A DNA stretch of 64,000 bases from Flavobacterium beibuense F44-8 (GTDB lineage: Bacteria; Bacteroidota; Bacteroidia; Flavobacteriales; Flavobacteriaceae), in the NCBI RefSeq assembly GCF_000769915.1, contig NZ_JRLV01000003.1:186001-250000 (forward strand). The letters are read 5' to 3'. Of the stretch, positions 1 through 9,238 are shown piece by piece. How positions within the stretch are numbered: the first letter of the stretch is position 1; every line of letters starts with the position of its first letter. The position numbers were made by a program, and so were the translations under genes. The notes beneath the pieces were generated by a model. That model was not told where the DNA came from, searched no databases, and worked only from the letters and a program-made list of their open reading frames with translations.

Positions 1-131
1 GCCCAGGTTTGCGAAAACTCGTTATCCTCAATACCATTCATGGGAGAGCCATGCCCTATAAACAATACTGGGTGTTTTATATCTTCTTCCGTTAAACTGT
101 CAGTCCAGTTTTTAAAGTTATGTAGTGACAT
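1..131 (-). CDS. ygiD: DODA-type extradiol dioxygenase, N-terminal fragment (YgiD-like)
   Basis: Only the first 43 codons lie in the window; the gene runs off the left edge. The translated start holds the segment PVLFIGHGSPMNGIEDNEF, typical of the LigB-type class III extradiol dioxygenases of the YgiD (4,5-DOPA dioxygenase) family, where the His of GHGSP is one of the metal ligands. Members are cytoplasmic, single-domain, roughly 260-280 residues, and open catechol rings with a non-haem metal. It starts 11 bases after the stop of the CvfB-like gene and is probably co-transcribed with it. The identification rests on one motif, but that motif is very characteristic. Substrate cannot be told. 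Confidence 0.8.
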   Translation of the reverse strand, partial: MSLHNFKNWTDSLTEEDIKHPVLFIGHGSPMNGIEDNEFSQTW

Positions 132-142
132 GGTGATATTTT

Positions 143-976
143 TTATTCGCTTATAAGATGAATACCGTCTTCTTTAATCTCAATTAGCCTTTGTTTATAT
201 AAAGAACCAATTGCTTTTTTAAACGCTTTTTTACTCATTTTAAGCACTGTTTTTATATCCTCAGGATGACTGTTATCGTTCAGTCTTATAAATCCACGGC
301 TTTCACGAAGCTCTTCCAGTATATATTGAGCATTTGGCTCAATACTATCGGCACCGCCTTTTTGAAGCGTAATATCTATTTTATTATCAGGGCGAATAAG
401 TTTTACATAACCGATTACCCTGTCGCCCGTACGCAAATCCTGATATACTTCATCTTTATATAAAAGACCTTTGTGTTTACCATTAATAATGACATTGATA
501 CCCATCTCAGTAATGTGCGAAATAATTAAATCTACTTCCTCACCTTCCTCAACAGTAAGCACTTCATTACTCAAAAATTTACTGGTTCTGCTTGAACCTA
601 CTAAGCGACCTGTTTTATCATCAATATGCATATGAATTAGGTAGCGTTTGCTTTTTTCCATAGGTCTTGCCTGTTCCTTAAAAGGTACAAACAAGTCTTT
701 TTCAAGTCCCCAGTCTACAAATGCTCCAAATTTATTGATGTAGCTTACTCTTAAATATGCAAAATCATTTAAAGTAATATATGGCTTTAATGTAGTAGCT
801 ACTAACCTTTCCTCATGATCAAGATATACAAAAACAGCCAACTCATCCCCTACTTCAAATTTACGGGGTACATACTTATTAGGTAATAAAACATCCTTAC
901 TACCATCAGTTAAGTATAAACCAACACTGGTATCTCTTTGTATTTTTAACGTATTATATTGTCCTATCTCAATCAT
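143..976 (-). CDS. cvfB: CvfB-like S1 RNA-binding protein
   Basis: A 277-residue cytoplasmic protein with the layout of the CvfB/YitL family: tandem S1-type OB folds followed by a C-terminal winged-helix domain. The segment YINKFGAFVDWGLEKDLFVP (about residues 79-98) is the S1 signature, a second S1-like stretch follows around residues 140-205, and the last 60 residues (SHPEDIKTVLKMSKKAFKKA) form the winged helix. Family members bind RNA; in staphylococci CvfB affects virulence gene expression, but its role here is unknown. The ATG start is followed directly by the conserved IGQYNTL. It lies 38 bases after menD on the same strand. Confidence 0.85.
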   Translation of the reverse strand: MIEIGQYNTLKIQRDTSVGLYLTDGSKDVLLPNKYVPRKFEVGDELAVFVYLDHEERLVATTLKPYITLNDFAYLRVSYINKFGAFVDWGLEKDLFVPFKEQARPMEKSKRYLIHMHIDDKTGRLVGSSRTSKFLSNEVLTVEEGEEVDLIISHITEMGINVIINGKHKGLLYKDEVYQDLRTGDRVIGYVKLIRPDNKIDITLQKGGADSIEPNAQYILEELRESRGFIRLNDNSHPEDIKTVLKMSKKAFKKAIGSLYKQRLIEIKEDGIHLISE

Positions 977-1014
977 CCTATGTGGTTTATTATATAAATG
1001 TACGAAGTTTTAGC

Positions 1015-2670
1015 TTAGGCTAATTCTTTAAAATATTGTTTTAATATCTGGTCGTTCTCTTTTACAGGGGTAAATACTTCAAGTATTTTCGGACTATCAG
1101 ATTTAGTGAAAAATGCTTCAAGGTTACTGTTAAGTTCTTCCAGGTTATGTGCCTGAGAATATTCAAAACCAAACATTTTTGCAAGATGTTCTCCTGTTAG
1201 GTTGTGTTCGGTCTCAAAATAGGTATTAAACACAGCTGTTTCCCTATGTCCCGGTAATATCCTGAATATACCCCCACCACCGTTATTGATAAGCAGAATT
1301 TTAAAATCTTTCGGGATATAACTGTTCCAAAGCGCATTACTGTCGTAAAAGAAACTTACGTCTCCCGTGATAAGAATGTTTTCTTTACCACTGGCTACGG
1401 CAGCACCAATCGCGGTAGATGTACAGCCGTCTATACCACTGGTTCCTCTGTTGCAAAACACTTCAACCGATGGTTTCATATCAAAAAGCTGCATGTATCG
1501 TATGGCAGAACTGTTACTTATCTGTACCTGTGAATTTTCAGGTAATGATGTAAGAACCGATTCAAATACCTTGAAATCACTAAACGGAATCTGAGTCATG
1601 TATTCATCATGTTTCAGTTTCCTGTATGCTTTTATTTCCTGAACTCTGTGGTTGTAACTACTCTCAACAAAATGTGTAGCCGGTAAAAAACGATTTAAAA
1701 ATGTATTTGGTTCAGCTAAAAAATGCTTGGTAAGTACTCCAAAGGTATCATAAGCCCTTAGTGTATCAATGTGCCAGTGATCGTGAGGTTTGTATTTTCT
1801 TAAAAAGGCTTTAATCCTTTTTGATACTACCATTCCGCCAAAGGTAACAAGTATGTCCGGGCAAAATGCCTTAAAGTCTTCTTCCTTAAACGGTGTGATT
1901 ATAACATCAATACTGTTTAAAAATTTTTTATGATGGATATTTGAAGTAGTCTCAGTCATTACCACTACAGAAGGATCTTCTGCAAGATGCTCCAGTATTT
2001 CTCTATCAATTGAGTTTGGTTGGTTTACACCTACTAAAACCAGTTTCTTTTTAGCAAGGTTCCATTTTTCTACAAACGGACTCAAATCCTCACTAAAAGA
2101 ATTCTCAAAAGAAACATCAAGTATTTTAGGTTCAACCGTAAGCTGATCTGTAGTATCATATAAAGGCTCTTCAAACGGAGCATTTATATGTACAGGACCT
2201 TTTTCGCTAATCGCTTTTTCTATAGCTACATTAATCTTATTATCATTTTCGGCAGAAGCCTCTTCCTGAAGATTGGCTGAATAAACGATATGATTGGCAT
2301 ATACATTTTCCTGACGAATGGTCTGTCCGTCCCCTATGTCAATCTTATCATGCGGCCTGTCGGCAGATATTATTACAATCGGAATTTGGCTGTAAAAAGC
2401 CTCTGCTACAGCAGGATAATAATTAAGTAATGCAGAACCCGAAGTACACAGTACAGCTACCGGTTTTTTAAGCTGTTGTGCCATACCTGTAGCAAAAAAT
2501 GCTGCACAGCGTTCATCGGCTATACTATAGCACTTAAAAGCCGGATTAGTTGCAAAACCTATAGTTAGAGGTGCATTGCGCGACCCCGGAGATATTACAA
2601 TATCAGTGATTCCCTTAGCACGACAAATTTCAATAATGCTTTGTGCCAAAGGTATTGTTGGGTACATCAT
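1015..2670 (-). CDS. menD: MenD, SEPHCHC synthase of menaquinone synthesis
   Basis: A 551-residue thiamine diphosphate enzyme that joins 2-oxoglutarate-derived succinic semialdehyde to isochorismate, giving 2-succinyl-5-enolpyruvyl-6-hydroxy-3-cyclohexene-1-carboxylate, the first committed step to menaquinone. The N-terminal DIVISPGSRNAPLTIGF and ADERCAAFFATGMA stretches are diagnostic (the Glu of DER is the ThDP-activating residue), and the C-terminal half has the GTSGIDGCTSTAIGAA and ITGDVSFFYDSNALWN segments of the cofactor-binding domain. Length matches the family. Two adjacent ATG codons open the frame (MMYP), so the start could be one codon later. No other men gene is beside it. It is preceded by the glutathione peroxidase-like gene 49 bases upstream. 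Confidence 0.95.
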   Translation of the reverse strand: MMYPTIPLAQSIIEICRAKGITDIVISPGSRNAPLTIGFATNPAFKCYSIADERCAAFFATGMAQQLKKPVAVLCTSGSALLNYYPAVAEAFYSQIPIVIISADRPHDKIDIGDGQTIRQENVYANHIVYSANLQEEASAENDNKINVAIEKAISEKGPVHINAPFEEPLYDTTDQLTVEPKILDVSFENSFSEDLSPFVEKWNLAKKKLVLVGVNQPNSIDREILEHLAEDPSVVVMTETTSNIHHKKFLNSIDVIITPFKEEDFKAFCPDILVTFGGMVVSKRIKAFLRKYKPHDHWHIDTLRAYDTFGVLTKHFLAEPNTFLNRFLPATHFVESSYNHRVQEIKAYRKLKHDEYMTQIPFSDFKVFESVLTSLPENSQVQISNSSAIRYMQLFDMKPSVEVFCNRGTSGIDGCTSTAIGAAVASGKENILITGDVSFFYDSNALWNSYIPKDFKILLINNGGGGIFRILPGHRETAVFNTYFETEHNLTGEHLAKMFGFEYSQAHNLEELNSNLEAFFTKSDSPKILEVFTPVKENDQILKQYFKELA

Positions 2671-2719
2671 TATGTGTATATTCTAGATTATAAATGCGGG
2701 TGTAAACTAAAACAACCCG

Positions 2720-3325
2720 TTATGAGTTAATCCAGTTTACAATTTCAGGATCTTTTGGAGTAGTACGCGGGCTAACCACTTTTTCCAATTCTCCGTTAGT
2801 ATTGATAAGGTATTTTTGGAAGTTCCATTCCACCTCACTATCCTGAAGCCCGTTTTTATCCTTTTGTGTAAGAAACTGGTATATAGGAGCCATATCCTCA
2901 CCTTTTACAGATATTTTAGACATCATAGGAAAACTTACACCGTAGTTTTGTTCACAAAAAGCAGCAATCTCCTGATTAGTACCCGGTTCCTGGCTGGCAA
3001 AGTTATTTGCAGGGAAACCTACAATAACAAGACCTTTATCCTGATATTCTTTATAAAGAGCTTCCAGTTCTTCATACTGCGGAGTCAATCCACATTTTGA
3101 AGCGGTGTTTACTACAATTACTTTTTTACCTTTAAGTGTAGAGAAGTCAAACTCTTTACCATAAAGATCCTGTACTTTAAACTGGTATATGTTTTCTTTA
3201 GACATGTTTGTTGGATTTTCAACTGCCTGTGCAGTCTCGGTTGTTTCAGTTGTTGTATCCTGTGTGTTATTTTTGCAGGAAGCAAAAAGTACAATTGAAC
3301 AGGCTAATATTGCTATTTTTTTCAT
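2720..3325 (-). CDS. Glutathione peroxidase-family lipoprotein (thiol peroxidase)
   Basis: A 201-residue member of the glutathione peroxidase family, exported and lipidated: the signal sequence ends in FASC with Cys17 as predicted lipid-bearing residue, followed by a Thr/Glu-rich linker. The fold motifs are present: NTASKCGLTPQYEELE with peroxidatic Cys78 (Cys, not selenocysteine), and the WNF motif with Trp167. The usual FPCNQFG is FPANNFA, so the resolving-type Cys is Ala and the catalytic Gln is Asn108. Such enzymes in bacteria usually use thioredoxin-like donors rather than glutathione; that is family knowledge, not seen here. The periplasmic location suggests protection against extracellular peroxides. 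Confidence 0.88.
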   Translation of the reverse strand: MKKIAILACSIVLFASCKNNTQDTTTETTETAQAVENPTNMSKENIYQFKVQDLYGKEFDFSTLKGKKVIVVNTASKCGLTPQYEELEALYKEYQDKGLVIVGFPANNFASQEPGTNQEIAAFCEQNYGVSFPMMSKISVKGEDMAPIYQFLTQKDKNGLQDSEVEWNFQKYLINTNGELEKVVSPRTTPKDPEIVNWINS

Positions 3326-3412
3326 GGTTTTATTTTACTGTAAAATTAAATAAAAATTCGCTTAAGCTAAAGAATTGAGTATATTTAAAGTCTATATATA
3401 AATATACTAAAT

Positions 3413-3736
3413 ATGTTGTTTTTTAATACCATTACCAGTTTTTTAAAAAACAGGGAATACAGGGATTTACTGTATACCACCACCATAATACTGATAGTTG
3501 GTACAATTTCTTACCATTTTATAGAGGGCTGGAGTATTGTTGATTCCCTTTACTTCTCAGTAATTACCCTTACTACCATTGGTTATGGCGATTTTTCTCC
3601 ACAAACCGATTTAGGCAAAATGTTCACTATTGTTTATATACTTATGGGACTGGGTATAATACTCCAGTTTATCAATACCGTTAAAAACCATTACAGTGAA
3701 ACCCGAAATAAACATCATCATAAAAAAGCCCGATAA
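3413..3736 (+). CDS. Small two-helix potassium channel
   Basis: A 107-residue integral membrane protein with the minimal K+ channel layout: a short cytoplasmic N-terminus, TM1 at about residues 20-38, a pore loop with the selectivity filter TLTTIGYGDFSP (about residues 55-66), and TM2 at about residues 72-92. The filter TIGYGD is the classic K+-selective signature. There is no RCK/TrkA-N regulatory domain and no voltage sensor, so it resembles KcsA-type or Ion_trans_2 single-domain channels. It is a lone gene converging on ccsBA, sharing a bidirectional terminator. Gating ligand is unknown. Confidence 0.9.
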   Translation: MLFFNTITSFLKNREYRDLLYTTTIILIVGTISYHFIEGWSIVDSLYFSVITLTTIGYGDFSPQTDLGKMFTIVYILMGLGIILQFINTVKNHYSETRNKHHHKKAR

Positions 3737-3766
3737 AAAAGCCTCTTTTTAAAGAGGCTTTTTTGT
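3735..3766. terminator. Bidirectional terminator between channel gene and ccsBA
   Basis: A 9-base-pair stem (AAGCCTCTT / AAGAGGCTT) with a 4-base loop, flanked by an A-run on the left and a T-run on the right, placed between two converging genes. It can end transcription in both directions. Confidence 0.85.
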
Positions 3767-3772
3767 TATTAA

Positions 3773-6700
3773 TTATTTCTTAGAGTAATGTTTTTTGTAT
3801 TGTACAAAGGATATTGCTCCTATTATCAATGCTCCAAGAGCCATCCAGAAGAAATATGAAGGTGTTCTCACCTCTCCACTTGCATAAGAGTGTAAACCTG
3901 TAAGATAGAAGTTTACACCAAAATAAGTCATTAATATAGAAGCGAAAGCCAGGACACTGAAGAAACTAAATGCCCAACGTCCTCTTAAACCAGGAACCAA
4001 GCGCATATGTATTACAAAAGCATATACCATAATACTTACTAGTGCCCAAGTTTCTTTTGGATCCCATCCCCAGTATCGTCCCCAACTTTCGTTAGCCCAT
4101 TGCCCGCCAAGGAAGTTACCTATAGTAAGCATAACTAAACCTACCGTTAAAGCCATTTCTGTGATGTATGTTATTTCTTTTATGTTTAAGTCCATTTCCA
4201 CTTTATTTTTATTATTAGTGAAAATCATTAGTAACATAGAAACAAGCCCAAGTATCATACCCAGAGTGAACGGGCCATAACTCGCTACAATTACCGCAAC
4301 GTGAATCATTAACCAGTAAGAGTTAAGTACTGGTACTAAGTTACCTATTTCAGGGTCTGTCCAGTTCCAGTGGGCAACCATTAGTATAATTGAAGCTACA
4401 AAGCCTGCTGATGCAATTGTAAGTTTCGACTGTCTTCCAAAAGCTAATCCAAAAAATGCGGTTGCCCAACCTACATAAATTACTGATTCATAAGCATTAC
4501 TCCAAGGAGCATGCCCTGATATATACCAACGTGCAATTAATCCAATTGTATGCAGTATAAAAAGCAAACCAACAATACCATGGAAAAAGTTTACAGTGTA
4601 TTTAACCCATTTTCTTCTATAGAATATATTAATAATTACAAAAAATAACATTAATACACCTGCATACATGTACCATTCAAACAAATTTTTAAAAATATCA
4701 TATTTATTATATAATATCTCTGTATCAATTTTTTTATCTGACGGCATGAGTTCACCTCCAAATTTATGTTGATAGTTAGTTAATCCCTCTATCAGGCTAT
4801 TTGGCATAGCATAGTCTTTTTTTTCAGTTGCAGCCTCTAACGACTGAGCATAATAAGGAAGTACGTTCTTTATCTTTTGAAGATCTTCGTTTTGTATTTC
4901 AGAAGCTTCTAAATAAGAAACCCATTTATTATTAGGGTCATTTGGTACAGGAAAAACTCTTAGAATACTTCCGCTAAGCGCAGAATACAGAAGATTGATT
5001 TTTTTATCAATATCCATATAATCCTTATCAAACTGATTAGGAATTGTTTCCCTGTAAGCTCTTTCTAATGTATGAGACAGTTTATAATTACCCTGCTCAT
5101 CAAAGAAATCGGCAAGTGAAGCATATTTAGCTTTCTTATCAACACCTGCAACTATACGCAAACTATCATTTCCTCTCTTAAGATAGATTATAGGTACGTT
5201 GTACCAAACTTCAGGTAAATGTGTAATTGATATAAAAACCTGATCGGCATTCATATCCTTATAAGTATCACTTTTACTAACTTTTCTTAAAAGTTCTGAC
5301 GAGAATGTATTTACAGGCTTCATTCTACCTCCGGCATCCTGTATAATAATACGACCAAATTTAGCAGCATGCTCTTCACTTACCTTATACTTCTCTATTA
5401 TAGAGTCTAACTGCTTTTCAGTTGGTTTGTCATGAATGTGCTGTGAATATCCACTCAAACCAATAAATAACATTAATACTGCTAATATTTTTTGTTTTTT
5501 CTCTTCTATCTTTTTAAGTTTTTTCTTTAAATCACCAAAACGTGTGTTTTTATCAAAAAGTAAAGCCATTAACCCAATGTATAAAAGAAAATACCCTATG
5601 TAACTCGTCCATGTTCCTGCTACATCATGATTAACAGAAAGCTTAGTTCCTTTTTCATCCGGGTCAAACCCTGCCTGAAAGAAACGGTAGCCACGATAAT
5701 CCAGAATATTATTCATATATATATGAGAATCAAAAGTATTATTTTGTTCCTGATCTATAACAGTAACTTTACTTTCAAAAGAAGAATAACTTGATTCTGT
5801 ACCCGGATATTTGTCGGCAATAAAATCATTAAGTTTTATACTAAAAGGAAGCTCATATGTTTTACTTCCGTATATAAAAGTATATTCAAGACTACCTATC
5901 TTGATAGACTGTGGTACTCCCATTTTTTGTTTACCACCTACAAGTGTAACCTCTTTTTCTACTCCCTCGTTTTTAACTACGATAGTAAGAGCGCCGTCTT
6001 CTTTTGTTTTATAGTCGCCGTTTGACTTGTATACCATTTTACCTTTAATAGGTGCATCTGGGAATACAAATCGTGAGCCTGCAACATTATATAACGACCT
6101 GAACATTAACGGTTGTATAGAGTCGGCATACACCACACCCTCCATCCTATCAGCCATACGCATAAAATCACCTCCAAAAGATGACTGTAGCATGTATATA
6201 TCATTTACAGAAGTAATATTTACTGCACCCTGTGTAGGTTTGTTAAAAGCATAAAGGATGTTGTGAATACTTTGTACTTCGCCCTCTTTAAGGTAGTGCT
6301 CATGGCGTCCTCCGTCTCCGGCTTCAACCATCTTTATATAGTTAACACCGTCTTTATCTTCTACAATAGTATCTTTAGCACCAAGTATATAATCTTTATA
6401 CTCAATAGTAAAAGGAATACCATTAAACTCTTCGTTCATGGTAAAGTGATTACTCCCCAGCATACTTATAAACCAAGGCTTATCACCTTCGGGAGTCATC
6501 AAAAGGTGTTTTTCAAAAGTTCTTCTTCTCATTTCACCCTGATATTCACCATCAACCATTACAGTTAAATAAGCTTTATCAGAATAAAAATGACTTTCGG
6601 TAGCGCCTTCTCTAATAGGCATCATACCTTCATAACTAATATATCTGGTTATACCTGCACCCAAAATAATGAAGATAAATGAAAGGTGAAGTAAAAGAGT

Positions 6701-6931
6701 AGCCCACTTCTCTTTTTTATGTAATTGGTAACGTTTTATGTTACCTATAAAGTTTATTACAAAAATGAGCATAATGGCTTCAAACCATTTTGCATTGTAA
6801 ATGTATAATCGGGCTGTTTCGGTATTATAAGCATCTTCTATAAATGTACCTACTCCCATTGCAAAAGCAAAAACGATAAAGAGAACGGCCATTAAACGTG
6901 TAGAAGAAAGAAAGGAAATAACTTTATCCAT
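3773..6931 (-). CDS. ccsBA: Fused ResB-ResC (CcsB-CcsA) cytochrome c assembly protein
   Basis: A 1052-residue polytopic membrane protein uniting both halves of the System II haem lyase that attaches haem to periplasmic cytochromes c. The N-terminal half is ResB/CcsB-like (STRLMAVLFIVFAFAMGVGT, then paired membrane helices and a large periplasmic domain). A middle segment begins with a helix and a GYSQ sequence resembling an internal signal, followed by about 230 periplasmic residues. The C-terminal quarter is CcsA-like, with the Trp-rich haem-binding WWD motif WGRYWGWDPKETWAL and several membrane helices with conserved His. The frame is open to a TTG at 6967, but that lies inside the -7 promoter box, so the ATG at 6931 is preferred. 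Confidence 0.92.
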   Translation of the reverse strand: MDKVISFLSSTRLMAVLFIVFAFAMGVGTFIEDAYNTETARLYIYNAKWFEAIMLIFVINFIGNIKRYQLHKKEKWATLLLHLSFIFIILGAGITRYISYEGMMPIREGATESHFYSDKAYLTVMVDGEYQGEMRRRTFEKHLLMTPEGDKPWFISMLGSNHFTMNEEFNGIPFTIEYKDYILGAKDTIVEDKDGVNYIKMVEAGDGGRHEHYLKEGEVQSIHNILYAFNKPTQGAVNITSVNDIYMLQSSFGGDFMRMADRMEGVVYADSIQPLMFRSLYNVAGSRFVFPDAPIKGKMVYKSNGDYKTKEDGALTIVVKNEGVEKEVTLVGGKQKMGVPQSIKIGSLEYTFIYGSKTYELPFSIKLNDFIADKYPGTESSYSSFESKVTVIDQEQNNTFDSHIYMNNILDYRGYRFFQAGFDPDEKGTKLSVNHDVAGTWTSYIGYFLLYIGLMALLFDKNTRFGDLKKKLKKIEEKKQKILAVLMLFIGLSGYSQHIHDKPTEKQLDSIIEKYKVSEEHAAKFGRIIIQDAGGRMKPVNTFSSELLRKVSKSDTYKDMNADQVFISITHLPEVWYNVPIIYLKRGNDSLRIVAGVDKKAKYASLADFFDEQGNYKLSHTLERAYRETIPNQFDKDYMDIDKKINLLYSALSGSILRVFPVPNDPNNKWVSYLEASEIQNEDLQKIKNVLPYYAQSLEAATEKKDYAMPNSLIEGLTNYQHKFGGELMPSDKKIDTEILYNKYDIFKNLFEWYMYAGVLMLFFVIINIFYRRKWVKYTVNFFHGIVGLLFILHTIGLIARWYISGHAPWSNAYESVIYVGWATAFFGLAFGRQSKLTIASAGFVASIILMVAHWNWTDPEIGNLVPVLNSYWLMIHVAVIVASYGPFTLGMILGLVSMLLMIFTNNKNKVEMDLNIKEITYITEMALTVGLVMLTIGNFLGGQWANESWGRYWGWDPKETWALVSIMVYAFVIHMRLVPGLRGRWAFSFFSVLAFASILMTYFGVNFYLTGLHSYASGEVRTPSYFFWMALGALIIGAISFVQYKKHYSKK

Positions 6932-6964
6932 GTTGTGAAGCGGAAAATGGTTTTTAAATTGATG

Positions 6965-6972
6965 CAAAAGTA
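6965..6972 (-). promoter_or_regulatory. Putative -7 box (TACTTTTG) of ccsBA
   Basis: Read on the minus strand the eight bases fit the Bacteroidota -7 consensus TAnnTTTG and sit about 34 bases before the preferred ATG. No clear TTG was seen at the -33 position, so this is a half-supported promoter. Confidence 0.5.
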
Positions 6973-7243
6973 CTCAAAACTTCATTTTTAAAGTTTATTT
7001 TAACGATTAAAAATTAAGGAAATTTCTGTTTGAGGCTGTTTTTACAGAATCTCTTTAGTTATTTTTGCTTCAAAAGCTTTTAAAAAATAAAATTCTTTAA
7101 AACTACACTGCCGTAATGTCGCATTATAATGTATTGCATTAACTTTATGACTTTTTACAAATTATGGCTTTCAGGGATGGCTTTTGTGAAATTAAAATCA
7201 AAACTGAATACAAACTAAAAGAAAACTAAACAACCATATTTTA

Positions 7244-9175
7244 ATGAAAAGAATTTATTGTACTCTTTTAGCCGGCTTTTTGGGTATTACTGCTTTTGCT
7301 CAGGAAGTTGATGCTAACAACCAAAATAAGTTTGACGATTTTATGTACAGGCGTGGTAATGTATACCGCTCTGCATCGGGGATTCCCGGACCTGAATACT
7401 GGCAAAACAGTGCCGACTATGTCATTGAGGCCGAACTCGATGATGTAAACAATATACTTAAAGGTAAAATGACAATGACATACCATAATAATAGTCCGCA
7501 GGAACTGGAGTATGTATGGATGTATGTAGAACAAAACCGTTTTACCGAAGATTCAAGAGGTACACTTACCACCCCTATTGCCGGAAACAGATATTCGGGC
7601 GATACTAATGGCGGACTTACAATTACCAATCTTGTAGCCAAATCAAAGGGTAAAGAATCAGGGAAATACCTAATTAGCGATACCCGTATGCAGGTATTTT
7701 TTGATAACCCAATCAAAGCAAACGGTGGTAAAGCAACTGTTTCCATGAATTTTGAATTCAAAATTCCGGAAGAAGGAATGGACAGAATGGGACAATACAA
7801 AACAGAAAACGGTACTACCTACTCTATGGCACAATGGTATCCAAGAGCTGCTGTTTATGATGATGTTGTAGGCTGGAATACCGAACCTTATCTTGGGGCT
7901 GGTGAATTTTATGTTGAATACGGTAACTTTGATTATAAAGTAACTGTTCCATACAACTTTATTGTAGTAGGCTCGGGAGAGCTTGTAAATGCTAAAGATG
8001 TACTTACAAAGAACGAGATGAACAGGCTTGAACAAGCTTCTGAGAGCGATAAAACAGTTTATATCATATCGCCAGAGGAAGTTGGGAATACCAGTATTAC
8101 ACGACCTGTACAAAACGGGAAGCTAACCTGGCATTTTAAAATGGAAAATACACGTGATGTAGCTTTTGCGGCAGCTAAAAACTTTATTTGGGATGCAGCA
8201 CGCATTAATTTGCCAAGCGGTAAAAAAGCAATGGCACAGTCGGTTTACACAAAAGAAAGTGATGGTAATGACAGGTGGAGTCGTTCAACCGAATATACTA
8301 AAGGTTCAATAGAACATTATTCGTCTATGTGGTACGAATACCCATATCCTAACGCGGTAAATGTAGCCTCAAATGCAGGAGGTATGGAATATCCCGGTGT
8401 TTCTTTTTGTCATGCTAAAAGCTGGGGTGCTGATTTATGGGATGTAACCGACCACGAGTTCGGGCACAACTGGTTCCCTATGATAGTTGGTTCTAACGAA
8501 CGCCGTTATGCATGGATGGACGAAGGTTTCAATACTTTTATAAACTACTATAGTACTGTTAATTTTAATAATGGTGAATACACTTCGGATGTAGCGAAAA
8601 GCCGTAACAGGGTGATGTGGTTTAGATGGAAAGGAAGAGAAAGTATCTCTACCTACCCTGATGTTGCAAAAGCAATGAACCTTGGATATACTGCTTACTA
8701 TAAGCCTGCAACCGGACTTATTATGCTTCGTGAATATATTTTAGGGCATGAACGTTTTGATAATGCTTTTAAAACCTATATCAATAAATGGGCATTTAAA
8801 CACCCTCAACCATCAGATTTTTATAACTGCATTGAAAATGTAGCGGGAGAAAACCTTAACTGGTTTTGGAAAGGATGGTTTGTAGGTAACGGTAATGTGG
8901 ATTTAGGCATAGCTAAAGTTTCGCAATACGATGACGACTCTACCATCATAACATTTATAAACAAAGGCGATATACCAATGCCGGTAGTGTTTAAAATTTT
9001 CTATGAAGATAATTCAAGCGAAATAAAAACCCTTCCGGTAGAGGTATGGCAAAGAGATAACGAATGGAAATATCTGCTTAAATCACCTAAAAAAGTAAAA
9101 ATTGTAGATATAGACCCTGGACGTTTTTTACCGGATATCGATGCTACAGATAACACATGGATTAAAGAAGAATAA
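7244..9175 (+). CDS. Secreted M1-family zinc metallopeptidase
   Basis: A 643-residue exported peptidase of the M1 (gluzincin) family. A cleavable signal peptide (about residues 1-20, ending FAQ) precedes a beta-rich N-terminal domain. The catalytic domain has all zinc-site elements: HEFGHNW and, exactly 18 residues further on, the Glu of WMDEGFN, giving HExxH-x18-E. The exopeptidase-type motif appears as NAGGMEYPGV in place of GxMEN. A short C-terminal beta domain closes the protein. It most likely trims peptides outside the cytoplasm. It is transcribed alone, after a 276-base upstream gap in which I see no further gene, and is followed by a terminator. Two more M1-related genes lie elsewhere in this window. 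Confidence 0.92.
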   Translation: MKRIYCTLLAGFLGITAFAQEVDANNQNKFDDFMYRRGNVYRSASGIPGPEYWQNSADYVIEAELDDVNNILKGKMTMTYHNNSPQELEYVWMYVEQNRFTEDSRGTLTTPIAGNRYSGDTNGGLTITNLVAKSKGKESGKYLISDTRMQVFFDNPIKANGGKATVSMNFEFKIPEEGMDRMGQYKTENGTTYSMAQWYPRAAVYDDVVGWNTEPYLGAGEFYVEYGNFDYKVTVPYNFIVVGSGELVNAKDVLTKNEMNRLEQASESDKTVYIISPEEVGNTSITRPVQNGKLTWHFKMENTRDVAFAAAKNFIWDAARINLPSGKKAMAQSVYTKESDGNDRWSRSTEYTKGSIEHYSSMWYEYPYPNAVNVASNAGGMEYPGVSFCHAKSWGADLWDVTDHEFGHNWFPMIVGSNERRYAWMDEGFNTFINYYSTVNFNNGEYTSDVAKSRNRVMWFRWKGRESISTYPDVAKAMNLGYTAYYKPATGLIMLREYILGHERFDNAFKTYINKWAFKHPQPSDFYNCIENVAGENLNWFWKGWFVGNGNVDLGIAKVSQYDDDSTIITFINKGDIPMPVVFKIFYEDNSSEIKTLPVEVWQRDNEWKYLLKSPKKVKIVDIDPGRFLPDIDATDNTWIKEE

Positions 9176-9190
9176 ATACAATAATATATA

Positions 9191-9223
9191 AAGCTGGCAT
9201 TTTTTTTAAGCCAGCTTTTTTTT
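9191..9223 (+). terminator. Rho-independent terminator after M1 peptidase
   Basis: Stem AAGCTGGC / GCCAGCTT with an 11-base loop and a run of T directly after, 15 bases past the peptidase stop codon. Confidence 0.85.
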
Positions 9224-9238
9224 AATAATTTAGCCTCC

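Noticed and set aside
6932-6967. Longer ccsBA start at a TTG
   Set aside because: The TTG falls in the -7 box and its added residues resemble nothing conserved; the ATG at 6931 fits better.
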